30,365 nucleotides of DNA, taken from NCBI GenBank assembly GCA_025765595.1, contig JAIVFH010000016.1:402501-432865 (forward strand), given 5' to 3'. The position numbers and the translations under genes were made by a program. The first letter of the stretch is position 1; each line of letters begins with the position of its first letter. The stretch is from Obelidium mucronatum. Its lineage: Eukaryota; Chytridiomycota; Chytridiomycetes; Chytridiales; Chytriomycetaceae. This document shows positions 20,660-29,306 of the stretch, in pieces. The notes under the pieces were generated by a model. It worked only from the letters and a program-made list of their open reading frames with translations, had not been told where the DNA came from and ran no database searches.

Positions 20660-22436
20660 ATGAGAGACAAACAAGAAAACAAAAACCACCAGGGGAGGAC
20701 GACTCACCAAATGGAAGACTTGAACGAAACAATTAGAGTCCACATCAAGAAGACCCACATCGACGAACTGGCAAAAGCTGGAGGAATTGGTGACCGCTCG
20801 TCGAAAGCCAAACTTGGCCGAATCCTAAATCCAACTGGAATTACCGTCCCAGTAATTACTGAGTCTGCCCTCGGGAACAAACTCACCTTTGAATGTACAC
20901 GTGGCCAGTTCCATTTCCTCAACCAGGAAATAGCCATACGTGGAGACTCCAGAATGTTCTTCGAAAGAAGCAAAGAAGACGAATCCGCAAAGCCGACAAT
21001 CATGCTCATGGAAGTCACAAATCCCCTCAGGAAGGATGGGCAAACAATTGCTAAAGAAGTCGCGGACATATTTGACGAGTTTGCGGGAGTGAAATCCTTG
21101 GACCGATACGGCAAAGAAGACACCAACAGCCGAAGCGGGAAGGTGGTGGTTTCTATAAGCTACAACACCGAAGAGGAAAAAACCCAAGCTCTGGATGTTT
21201 CTGGTATACCATACAACGGGCACCATGTATACCCAGTGGACCCAAACGAGCCGGTCCAAACTAGAATCGACAGGGAGAGACCGAGATGGATGGTAGCGCC
21301 GAACCTAGAAGATGGGACAGAAATTAGAGATTGGTTCAAAATCAAAGACATCCAGTTCCAGCGCATCAAGATGCACCGCAGTGACCTCGAAGTCTTAGTA
21401 ACTACGCCCGCTGAAGTGGACAGATGGGATGGGAGAAAGGTAACAACATTGAGGAAAAAACGGAAAAAACTGGAAGAAAGAGAAATCTTACCAAAAAAAT
21501 CACAACAGATCACCACCGAAGTCAATGGATACAAGACTTCAGTGACACTCTATCGCAAATACGTCAAGGACGTTGGAGGCTACCGCCTCCGTGACCATTG
21601 CAGGCACTGTCAAAGAGACCACCCAAGCCACCTGTGCCATATCCCACGACACCAAGAGGACTCGGACTGGCAGAAGGTTGCCGACGAAAGACTGGTCTTC
21701 AACTTCAGCAGCGCCGATATTGCAAGGATCGAAAAATCGGTGCGCAGCTATGTGGAACGCAAGAATGGCTTGACGCAAGCCGAGGCCCGTGGATGCCAGA
21801 CCCTCCGCATCAAAGTCGACCCAGCCTGGATCCAAAAGGAAAACCGCCGAAACCAGGAAAACCCAAAGCAACCACATACCCAACCACAAACCAAGCCCAC
21901 ACTGGGACGCCGAGAGACCCCATGGACAACAGCCACAACACCGGCGCCAACCTACAACGCCATAGTCGAAAAGGACGCAATGACCACTGAAATGGAAACC
22001 CGGATCCGAGAGATGGTCAAGAAAATGGTAAATGAAGAAATGACGACTGTGGTGGAAAACCTAGTGAACAGCAGAATTGCGGACGAAATGGAAGAGTGGA
22101 AAAAGGACTGGCAACGGGAAAAACTAGGCCGAAAAGGAGACGGAACGGGAGGCGCAACTGGACAAAACCAATGAAGCAAGTCACGCTGGAAACGCCGGAT
22201 TGTCGACATGGATGGTGGCTGTGGACAAGGCCATTACCCGATTGGAGGACAATCAACTCAGAACCGACCGGAACATGGACAGAATTGACCGGAACATAGA
22301 CAGACTTGAAGTGGAGACTGGGGTTGCGCAGGGAGAGGTCTTTGACAACAATGAGGGGGCGATGGACATAGAAGACGAAGACGTGGAAGCGACAACCCCA
22401 ATCGCCCTGAAACTGGGCCGAACCAAAAATGAGTAA
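20660..22436 (+). CDS. LINE copy B ORF1 protein, with one frameshift near 22135
   Basis: The start may be ATG 20660 or 20711 (MEDLNETIRV). Residues about 105-200 resemble an RRM-type fold (TIMLMEVTNPLRKDGQTIAK; SGKVVVSISYNTEEEKTQAL). A knuckle CRHCQRDHPSHLC (residues 314-326, CX2CX3HX4C) follows, then a Pro/Gln/Thr-rich linker and coiled coil. The frame stops at 22174, but the +1 frame carries on smoothly as EREAQLDKTNEASHAGN and a coiled coil (RTDRNMDRIDRNIDRLEVE), ending at TAA 22436. A 1-nt indel near 22130-22140 is the simplest explanation. Predicted role: RNA binding in the retrotransposition particle. Confidence 0.75.
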
Positions 22437-23280
22437 ACCGGAAAAGAAGCGAGGAAGGGAAGAAACTGGTGGCGACGACAAGGAGAACGAAAGGGAGAAC
22501 ACTACTAATAAAAGAAGATATACGAACAAAACATATAATTCCAAACAAAGCTCGCAAATAGAAGGATTCAAATCCCTCTTCAACTTTCGAAAGAACAGTG
22601 GAAATAACCGAACAATGACCCCAAAAAACGAGACATCCATTGAAAACTCAACACCGACAGAAACACCACCAACACCCCCAACCCAAAAGAAAAGAAAAAA
22701 TGATAACAACCAAAACCTCAGCCATGCAACAAAAAAGAAGAAACTGAGAGGAGATAAGCCAAGGGCAAAAGAAACAAAAGAGGAATACACATCTCAATTC
22801 ACGAAACCAACCCCAAGCCTTGTGGAAATGGCCCCAAGGGAAAAAAGGAACACAATGATCCAAAAAATCATTGTAGAAGTGATAACACACAACGGAGACC
22901 TATCAGAAGCATCAGCTGCAATAGTAGAACAACTGGAAACTGCCGAAAACCAATACCCACAGGCAGGTGGCTCCAGCACAGAACAACAGAACCACCTAAA
23001 CTTAAAAAGAACACAATGGTTGGAGCTTCAGAAATTCAACCATATAGACCTCGCGAAAGTAACTGAAGGAGCAAATCACTCTTACAAAAGGACAGAAACA
23101 CCTCAAAGAATCGCAACCACAGTCAGTGAAGAGGTCAGAAAGAAGATTGACAAACTAATGAAAACATTGCTCAGAACACAACCAGGGAAACAAATGCCCC
23201 AAAACAGAACACACGGAGATACCAGCAAACCTGGAGATGCCAATAACACCTCCGACAGACCCAACAGAACACCAAGATAA
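22429..23280 (+). CDS. LINE copy B middle ORF (ORFx), 283 aa, function unknown
   Basis: The start ATG overlaps the stop of ORF1 in ATGAGTAA (22429-22436). The N-terminal half is strongly basic and disordered (KKRGREETGGDDKENEREN; KKRKNDN; KKKKLRGDK). From about residue 140 there is a more ordered part (KRNTMIQKIIVEVITHNGDL, SEASAAIVEQLE) ending in PQAGGSSTEQQN at about residue 177. That motif is conserved in copy A, so this frame is under protein-level constraint or shared by recent descent. The end overlaps ORF2 by 44 bp if ORF2 begins at 23237. I do not know this domain. Confidence 0.65.
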   Translation: MSKPEKKRGREETGGDDKENERENTTNKRRYTNKTYNSKQSSQIEGFKSLFNFRKNSGNNRTMTPKNETSIENSTPTETPPTPPTQKKRKNDNNQNLSHATKKKKLRGDKPRAKETKEEYTSQFTKPTPSLVEMAPREKRNTMIQKIIVEVITHNGDLSEASAAIVEQLETAENQYPQAGGSSTEQQNHLNLKRTQWLELQKFNHIDLAKVTEGANHSYKRTETPQRIATTVSEEVRKKIDKLMKTLLRTQPGKQMPQNRTHGDTSKPGDANNTSDRPNRTPR

Positions 23281-25328
23281 CCATAGAACCCACAAAACAG
23301 AACAGCGTAACAAGGAACTTATAGGCCATGAAACAGAAGAACATAACAACAGATTTATTGGAAAACTTAACCAAATGAGAACGAAACCTGAAGAAACATT
23401 GAGAGTGGCAACATACAACTGTAGAGGACTTTCTGACACCGCAATGATCCAGATTTCCCAGATAATAAAAGAACAGAGTATTGACATCCTACTACTCCAA
23501 GAAACAAAATGCACTGACAGGCAAGCCCAAAAACTGATGCGCGCCTATAACAGCGAATTTAAAGGGCTATCATACTGGACAAATGCGACAGGAACCACAC
23601 AAAAAGCAGCAGGAACTGGAATCATCATAACAGAGAAGTGGAGCAGGCACTACACCAAATGCGAAAAATCAAGTGCAAGCCTCATATCACTGACACTCAC
23701 ATTCAGGGAAGGAACAATCAGAATAGTCAACACCTACTGGCCATCTAACGATACGGTGGAAAACACAAGAAGCACATTACTAACACTAAATAAATGGCGG
23801 AAGGAAGACAACGAAAAACGTGAACATATTGGAACAATCATTGCCGGTGACACAAATGAAGCAGAAACTACTAAAGACTGGAAATCAGAAAAAGTGAACA
23901 CCAGACCGGCAAAACGAAATAGCCTTATCAAATGGCTAAGAGAAGCAAACTATGAAGATGCTTATAGAAATATCAACGAGGATGAGGAGAAATACACTTA
24001 CTTCAAAATGGAAGTAGGGAGAATAACACAAGCAAGTAGACTGGACAGTATATGGCTTGAACCGAACCTGGCCAAAATAACATCTCAATGTGAATGCTTA
24101 TCAGAGATGTTGGACTATAAATACTCTGACCATGTTCCAGTAATCACAGACATCGAAGTGAAACATGTACTCAGCCCCTCAATGAAAACAAAGAAAGAAA
24201 CCAGAATAGTAATTGATATGGAAAAAACGAACGAAACACACAGAGTGAAATTCCAAGAATCACTCAACTTAGCCCTAAAGAAAGAGAACCTAATTGCAGA
24301 ACTAGCCGAAGTGAAAAACAAATGGCAACTCAGGAAAGGAGACCCTGAAAGGATCCAAGAACACACTAAAATTGCACAGGACCAAATGAAATGCAAGGAA
24401 CCATCCCAAACTGAAAACCTGTATGACCCGACAGGGAAGCAAGAAGTTATGGAAATCCTTGACAGGATTGCGCAAAGACACATGGAACTAATGAACAAGA
24501 TCGCGTTAGAAACCCTACCAACCAGAATACGCGGCAAGGAAACCAAGAGAGCACAGCTACACAACCCATGGATTGCCCTATACAATGAACTAGAGATGTG
24601 TATCAAAGAAATTAGGAGGTCAGAAGAGGACAAGACAAGAACAATAATGAGGCAACACAGGAGACGACTGCAAAAAACACTGAGAAAAACTGAACATGAA
24701 TGGACCAGACCACAACCGAGCAAGGAAAACAGGGACCCTAAGGAGCCAATTAAGACGGAAACAAAAAAATGGCTTATAGAACAACATAATGAAGTCAGGA
24801 AAAAAATGGAACATGCAACTGCACAAGCCATCACCCAAATGATTGAAGAAAATGTTGCAGCAAGGAACAACAGGATGAACAAAAACACAAAGAAATTTCT
24901 TAACAGTGTCCTCGACAGATTCCACAAAATCGACCTGGATAGGATTAAAGTCACAGACAAGGACGGCAACAGCCACATAGAATTTGACAGTGAGAAAATC
25001 AAAATAGAAGTTGCAAATCAAATGAAAGAGTGGTTCCACAGAAGACCTGACAAAGAATTCAAAGAAAAATCCATCTTCATTGACGCATACAAACCGTTGG
25101 ACAACGTAGATGAAAACATATATGAACCAATGAAAGCTGAAGTCACCGAAGATGAAATTTGCATAGCACTTGAACAACTTGGGACCAAAAAAGCCCCAGG
25201 GAACAGCGGAATAACCAAAGAACTCCTGCTAATGGGAGGACAAGAAAACTGGAAACTCATAGTGAAAATGATACAAACATGCGAAGAGTATATGGACTCC
25301 CCCAACTGCTGGCTGCAAGGAATCATTA
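23237..25328 (+). CDS. LINE ORF2: APE endonuclease plus truncated reverse transcriptase
   Basis: Numbering from ATG 23237 (a second start at 23375, residue 47, lies after the ORFx stop). The APE-type endonuclease motifs are all present: VATYNCRGL with N61, LLLQETK with E89, IIAGDTN with D205/N207, RLDSIW with R268/D270 and YSDHVPVI with D298/H299. These residues nick target DNA for target-primed reverse transcription. A long Lys/Glu-rich linker follows. The RT begins at about residue 630 with EICIALEQLGTKKAPGNSGI (the LPNGKAPGPDGI-type motif) and is cut before the catalytic YxDD. The frame runs a few codons into the poly(T) of the inserted element (IIIFFFFF). Confidence 0.9.
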
Positions 25329-26570
25329 TTTTTTTTTTTTTTTTTTTGGTATGAATTGTATTTTGTAATAAACACTTGTCGAACTACTATTTTCCCCCCA
25401 ATTGCTCGGATTGATTAGTAAGGCCCGGCCTCATACTCCGGATTACGAGTGATTTCCACCTAATCCCCCTTGTAGACCCCCCGTCTACTATCACAATCAC
25501 TTCCCCGCTCCCATCCTCCAACTCGTCTTGAGTTTCCACCTATGTTGTGTACCCCTAATCTGCAACAATCCCGCTTTCTCCACTCCCATCCTCCAGCTCC
25601 TCTTGAGCTTCCACGCTTATCGGGGGCCTCGTTATCAAAAACCCCTGTGGGGAAAAAAGAGAGCCCCCATCTGGCCTCCCTTCCACCATATGTCTCTTGC
25701 TTGTGGGGTTCTGGTCCCCTTGCTGCTTGCTTGATCCTTGTGTTGGTGGAGTCCCCTCTGGATAGGTCCACTCTTGTTGCTGTCCCTTGAGTATTTGTAG
25801 GGATACCAGTTCCATGTCCATATCTCTGTCAGGAATTTCTAGTCTTTGTCTTTCCCTTGCTATGTCATGGCTGATTTCTTCCAATGTCGTTTTCCCTTTT
25901 CTTAGCTCTTTGAATGCTCTGTCTTCATATTCTTGTAGTTCTTCCAGTTTCCTTTTCAGTTGTTTCTTTTCAATTTCCTTTTCCTCTCCATGCATTTCCT
26001 TCTTTTTGTTTTTCTGTCTGCTCTTGTCAGTTTTCGATTTCTTTCCTGGCACTTGGTGTTTTTTTGGTTTGTATTCGAATTCATCATTCTTGATGTATGC
26101 GTTCATGTATCTGCTAGATGTTGTTGTCCATCCAGGCTGTATTTTCTTGATTCCTTTTCTGTCTTCCATTAGCGTTTTGATTGCTTTTTTAATTCTCCCC
26201 ATTCTTCCTGAGCATTCATGGTTTCCTGTTGCGTCCATTATCCCCTCGCATAGTTGACATATGGTTTCACTTTTGATCTTTGTGTTTTTGGTTGTTCTTG
26301 GTTCATTGTTCTTTTCAGTTTTGTTTTTGGGTCCCTCTTTTCTGGGGTTTTTATCTTTCCTCTTGGTTTTGTCTTTCTCAGTGATTCCGCAGGCAAGTTC
26401 AAATTCAATTGTCTTTTCGTTGCGGTATTTCCAGATTTTCTCTTTTACTTCGTATCTCAGGTCTTTCCATGATTGTACAATAATTCTTCTGGTACTTTCC
26501 GCCTTCTGTACTCCACATTTTTTGATGCATTCATGGGTTATCTCCCAGAAATGTATTACAACTCACCTCC
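25329..26570 (-). mobile_element. LINE 3' fragment C (5'-truncated, minus strand)
   Basis: It begins with T19 (25329-25347), the complement of a poly(A) tail, then a 3' end GGTATGAATTGTATTTTG shared with fragment D. On the minus strand it encodes the end of an ORF2. The 5' truncation point lies near 26550-26570. It interrupts copy B's RT. No clear target-site duplication was found by eye. Confidence 0.8.
25555..26566 (-). pseudogene. C-terminal end of LINE ORF2 (fragment C)
   Basis: The minus-strand frame reads IHFWEITHECIKKCGV, then KDLRYEVKEKIWKYRNEK, a Lys-rich linker, and a Cys/His cluster CQLCEGIMDATGNHEC followed by GRMGRIKKAIKTL. The C-terminus is Lys/Glu/Gln-rich coiled coil ending near 25555. 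Cys/His clusters at the C-terminus of ORF2 are typical of non-LTR elements. The RT catalytic core is missing because of 5' truncation. Confidence 0.7.
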
Positions 26571-26613
26571 AGTGCAGAACAAAGGACCCGAAGGCGCAGG
26601 GTCCAACACAAAG

Positions 26614-27318
26614 ATGTTAAGAAGTCTTAGTAGACTTAAGATCAAAGACCCTCAACAACTAAGACCTAAAGTTGTGAAAGAAAAACAACTAAGACCTAAA
26701 GTTGTGAGAGATAACCAACTAAGACCTAAAGTTGGAAGAACCAAACAAACTCAGATTTGGGAAACCAAAAGACTTGATGATTTGAAAGGTTGTTTATTGT
26801 TGAAAAGGCCCCCATTGTTCATAAAGACAAAGAAAAGAACAATCGGAATAAAAGAACAATATAAGCCAAACAAAACTTCCGGTATTGAGAGAAGAATCGA
26901 TGTTTTGAAGAAAACTTTTGAGAATATCGAAAACCTCGAGAAAACAGACCTCCCAGACCTGAAAGAAAAAGATTCAGAACTAGTCAAAATGAAGACCGAA
27001 CTCATCTTGACTGCCGCAACCGCTGTTGAAAGAATGACCGTTGACTCTTGGGTTAAGCAAACCCATGAGAAAGTCAAAGTCTTTGGCTTCTTCGACAAGA
27101 TCTACAGAACTGCGGGTGACACCATCATTAATTTGATGGATGAGACCGTTCCCCGTAGAACAGCGTTGGTCGAAAGACAGCTGGCAGATAAGACAATTCT
27201 GATTAGAAGAATCGGAGAGTTCAAGAAAAGACTCGCCTACTCTAAGTTGACTCCTCCACACATATACCCAAGGATTAGGGTTAGAGATAGGGTTTTATAC
27301 TCATCAGCTCAGGATTAG
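26614..27318 (+). CDS. Unrecognised basic protein, 234 aa, with triple QLRPKV repeat
   Basis: The open frame extends upstream into fragment C, but the first ATG outside it is 26614 (MLRSLSRLKIKDP). Three QLRPKV units come from an exact 30-bp DNA repeat. The rest is Lys/Glu/Arg-rich and helical (ERRIDVLKKTFENIENLEKT; KMKTELILTAATAVERMTVD; VKVFGFFDKIYRTAGDTIIN). The composition looks truly coding from 26750 to 27240. No family was recognised. It sits between two LINE 3' fragments and could be host DNA or part of another element. Confidence 0.45.
   Translation: MLRSLSRLKIKDPQQLRPKVVKEKQLRPKVVRDNQLRPKVGRTKQTQIWETKRLDDLKGCLLLKRPPLFIKTKKRTIGIKEQYKPNKTSGIERRIDVLKKTFENIENLEKTDLPDLKEKDSELVKMKTELILTAATAVERMTVDSWVKQTHEKVKVFGFFDKIYRTAGDTIINLMDETVPRRTALVERQLADKTILIRRIGEFKKRLAYSKLTPPHIYPRIRVRDRVLYSSAQD
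26656..26734 (+). repeat. 30-bp repeat, three copies
   Basis: CAACTAAGACCTAAAGTTG starts at 26656, 26686 and 26716, exactly 30 bp apart and in frame with the surrounding ORF. The unit is itself partly palindromic (CAACT...AGTTG). Confidence 0.85.
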
Positions 27319-27501
27319 ACTTAGGGTTTCATGAAAATTTTCATTTTCAAAAATCCTACTCCAGGGTTTGATCCCCGGTCCTCCTCTTGCGAGCAGAGAT
27401 TGTTACAGCTAAACAAGGGGGCTATACTGGGGCTATACTGGAAATGGCTCTAAAAATTTATACCGCGCCATGGAGTATAACATCACTTAAAAAAATATTT
27501 A
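27319..27501. other. Spacer before the minisatellite
   Basis: Contains a short tandem (GGGGCTATACTGG twice near 27418-27441). Nothing else was recognised. Confidence 0.4.
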
Positions 27502-27726
27502 AGCGCAGAAACTTTAGGCGCTGACACTTTAAGCGCTGAATATTTCAGCGCTGACACTTTAAGCGCTGAATATTTCAGCGCTGAATATTTAAGCGCTGAC
27601 ACTTTAAGCGCTGAATATTTCAGCGCTGATACTTTAAGCGCAGAATATTTCAGCGCTGAATATTTAAGCGCTGAATATTTCAGCGCTGAATAATTAAACG
27701 CTGACACTTTAAGTGCCAATTAATTG
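27502..27726. repeat. 15-bp minisatellite built on AGCGCT, ~15 units
   Basis: Consensus AGCGCTGA(A/C)A(T/C)TTT(A/C). Two unit types (GAATATTTC and GACACTTTA) are interspersed. The last units decay (AACGCT, AGTGCC), and loose copies continue to about 27770. Each unit carries the palindrome AGCGCT. Because 15 is a multiple of 3, a minus-strand frame of pentapeptides (SALKY/SALKV) stays open for 78 codons; this is a by-product unless shown to be expressed. Confidence 0.9.
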
Positions 27727-28004
27727 AAAGCACTGACCATCCAAGTGCTTATAAATCAAGCGCTGAGAAAATTTTAAGCCCAGAAAATCACCAAATAAGT
27801 CTCTTAATCCGGAACACATTAATGCACATGAAAAATTTTACATGAAAAATTTTTCAACTAAAAATGAAAAGTTCTCTTTTTATTAATCTATTAATCAAAA
27901 AAATCATAAACCACCCACTAATTGCAATCATTTGATGATACAAAAACAGCACTTTTACACCAACTATTAATATTTGAGTACTAAACTGACTTTGTTATAC
28001 ATTC
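27727..28004. other. AT-rich spacer
   Basis: AT-rich with short ACATGAAAAATTTT duplications near 27825-27855. No gene was seen. Confidence 0.4.
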
Positions 28005-28955
28005 TTTTTTTTTTTTTTTTTTTTTGGTATGAACTGTATTTTGTAATAAACACTTGTCGAACTACTATTTTCCCCCCAATTACTCGGATTGATTAGTAAG
28101 GCCCGGCCTCATACTCCGGATTGCGATGATTTCCACCTAACCCCCCTTGTAGATTCCCAGTCTACTACCACTACTACTTCCCTGCTCCCATCCTCCAACT
28201 CGTCTTGAGTTTCCACCTATATTGTGCACCCCTAATCTACAACAACCCCACTTCCTCCACTCCCATCCCTCAGCTCCTCTTGCGCTTCCACACTTATCGG
28301 GGGCCTCGTTATCAAAAACCCCTGTGGGGAAAAAAGAGAGCCCCCATCTGGCCTCCCTTCCACCATATGTCTCTTGCTTGTGGGGTTCCAGCCCCCTTGC
28401 TGCTTGCTTGGTCCTTGTGCTAACCCCAGCTCCTTGAATGCTCTGTCTTCATATTCTTGTAGTTCTTCCAGTTTCCTTTTCAGCTGTTTCTTTTCACTTT
28501 CCTTTTCCTCGCGGTGTGTTTCCTTCTTTTTGTTTCCCTGTCTGTTCTGTTCATCGGTTTTCAATTTCTTTCCTGGCACTTGGCGCTTCTTTGGTTTGTG
28601 TTCGAATTCTTCATTCTTGACGTATGCGTTCATGTATCTGCTAGATGTTGTTGTCCATCCAGGTCGTATTTTCCTGATTCCTTTTCTATCTTCAATTAGG
28701 GTTTTGATTGCTTTTTTGATTCTCCCCATTCTTCCTGAGCATTCATGGTTTCCTGTTGCATTCATTATCCCCTCGCATAGTTGACATATGGTTTCATTTT
28801 TGATCTTTGTGGTTCTGGTTGTTCTTGGTTCATTGTTCCTTTCAGTTTTGTTTCTGGGTCCCTCTTTTCTGGGGTTTTTCTCTTTCCTCTTGTTCTTTTT
28901 TTTCTCAGTGATTCCGCAGGCAAGTTCAAATTCAATTGTCTTTTTGTTGCGGTGT
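28005..28955 (-). mobile_element. LINE 3' fragment D (5'-truncated, minus strand)
   Basis: It begins with T21 (28005-28025) and then closely follows fragment C. Relative to C it lacks about 160 bp (C 25741-25900), replaced by a short CTAACCCC junction. Minus-strand coding shows the same GNHECSGRMGRIKKAIKTL cluster and the same coiled coil. Truncation is near 28955, where similarity with C ends after GTTGCGGT. Confidence 0.8.
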
Positions 28956-29306
28956 TTAGGGTTGTTTTAATTCTTGAAGGGACAATCAATAGTGGTGGGT
29001 CCGATAAATCTCGACTCGGCTTGTAGAGGGTCGAGGAGAAGGGCTTAGTTGGTTGATTAAAAGAGTTGTTTCTTGAAGTTTTCGTGGGGTAGCAGTTATT
29101 CCCGTACGATTGTTTTTTATTTTAATAAAGAAACTAGATAGGTACGTTTCGTCCTTTTAAGGACTTTTCAACGGAATTTTTGCGTGAAACTAAAACAAGA
29201 AACAAGGGGTGTTTTTGAGGGGGGGTGGAGCGTTTCGAGCGTTTTGAATGTTTAAAGTGTTTCGGGCGTTTCGGAGATGTTTCGGCTTGACTAATCGAGT
29301 GGGTTT
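28956..29306 (-). other. 3' region of the Penelope-like element
   Basis: On the minus strand this lies downstream of the RT stop. It contains repeated CGTTTC/CGTTTTGA motifs (29230-29285) and a hammerhead-like core at 29141-29180. No GIY-YIG nuclease coding was found. Confidence 0.5.
29141..29180 (-). ncRNA. Degenerate hammerhead-ribozyme-like core
   Basis: The minus strand reads TTGAAAA-GTCC-TTAAAA-GGAC-GAAAC-GTACC. The stem II hairpin GTCC/GGAC directly followed by GAAAC is the typical hammerhead layout. The upstream CUGANGA box is not intact (TTGAAAA). Hammerhead motifs are known in Penelope-like elements. Cleavage activity is unlikely as written. Confidence 0.4.

Larger units (their letters stand above)
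19585..25328 (+). mobile_element. LINE-type retrotransposon copy B, truncated in RT
   Basis: The order is leader (19585-20659), ORF1 (20660-22436), middle ORFx (22429-23280) and ORF2 (from 23237 or 23375). ORF2 has a complete APE endonuclease and the start of RT. The element is cut at 25328 by the poly(T) start of a minus-strand LINE 3' end. The clade cannot be fixed by eye. Confidence 0.85.

Noticed and set aside
17276..22200. Programmed ribosomal frameshifting in LINE ORF1
   Set aside because: The shifts in copies A and B are in different directions and have no shared slippery sequence; decay is simpler.
25528..26257. Hydrophobic plus-strand ORFs across the LINE 3' fragments (also 28205-28784)
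   Set aside because: They are antisense shadows of Lys/Glu-rich ORF2 C-termini, which read as Phe/Leu/Ser on the other strand.
25329..26570. Twin-priming (5' inversion) joining copy B and fragment C
   Set aside because: In twin priming the poly(A) is at an outer end; here it lies at the internal junction.
27274..27296. Telomere-like GGATTAGGGTTAGAGATAGGG
   Set aside because: Only two partial units, lying inside an ORF; similar scraps at 27316 and 29365 are isolated. No telomeric array.
27360..27410. tRNA-like T-arm (GGGTTTGATCCCC) that could mark a SINE
   Set aside because: One stem pair is wrong and no A-box or other tRNA arms are found upstream.
27483..27719. 78-codon pentapeptide-repeat protein (SALKY)n
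   Set aside because: Explained by the 15-bp minisatellite; no start context or flanking coding sequence supports a gene.
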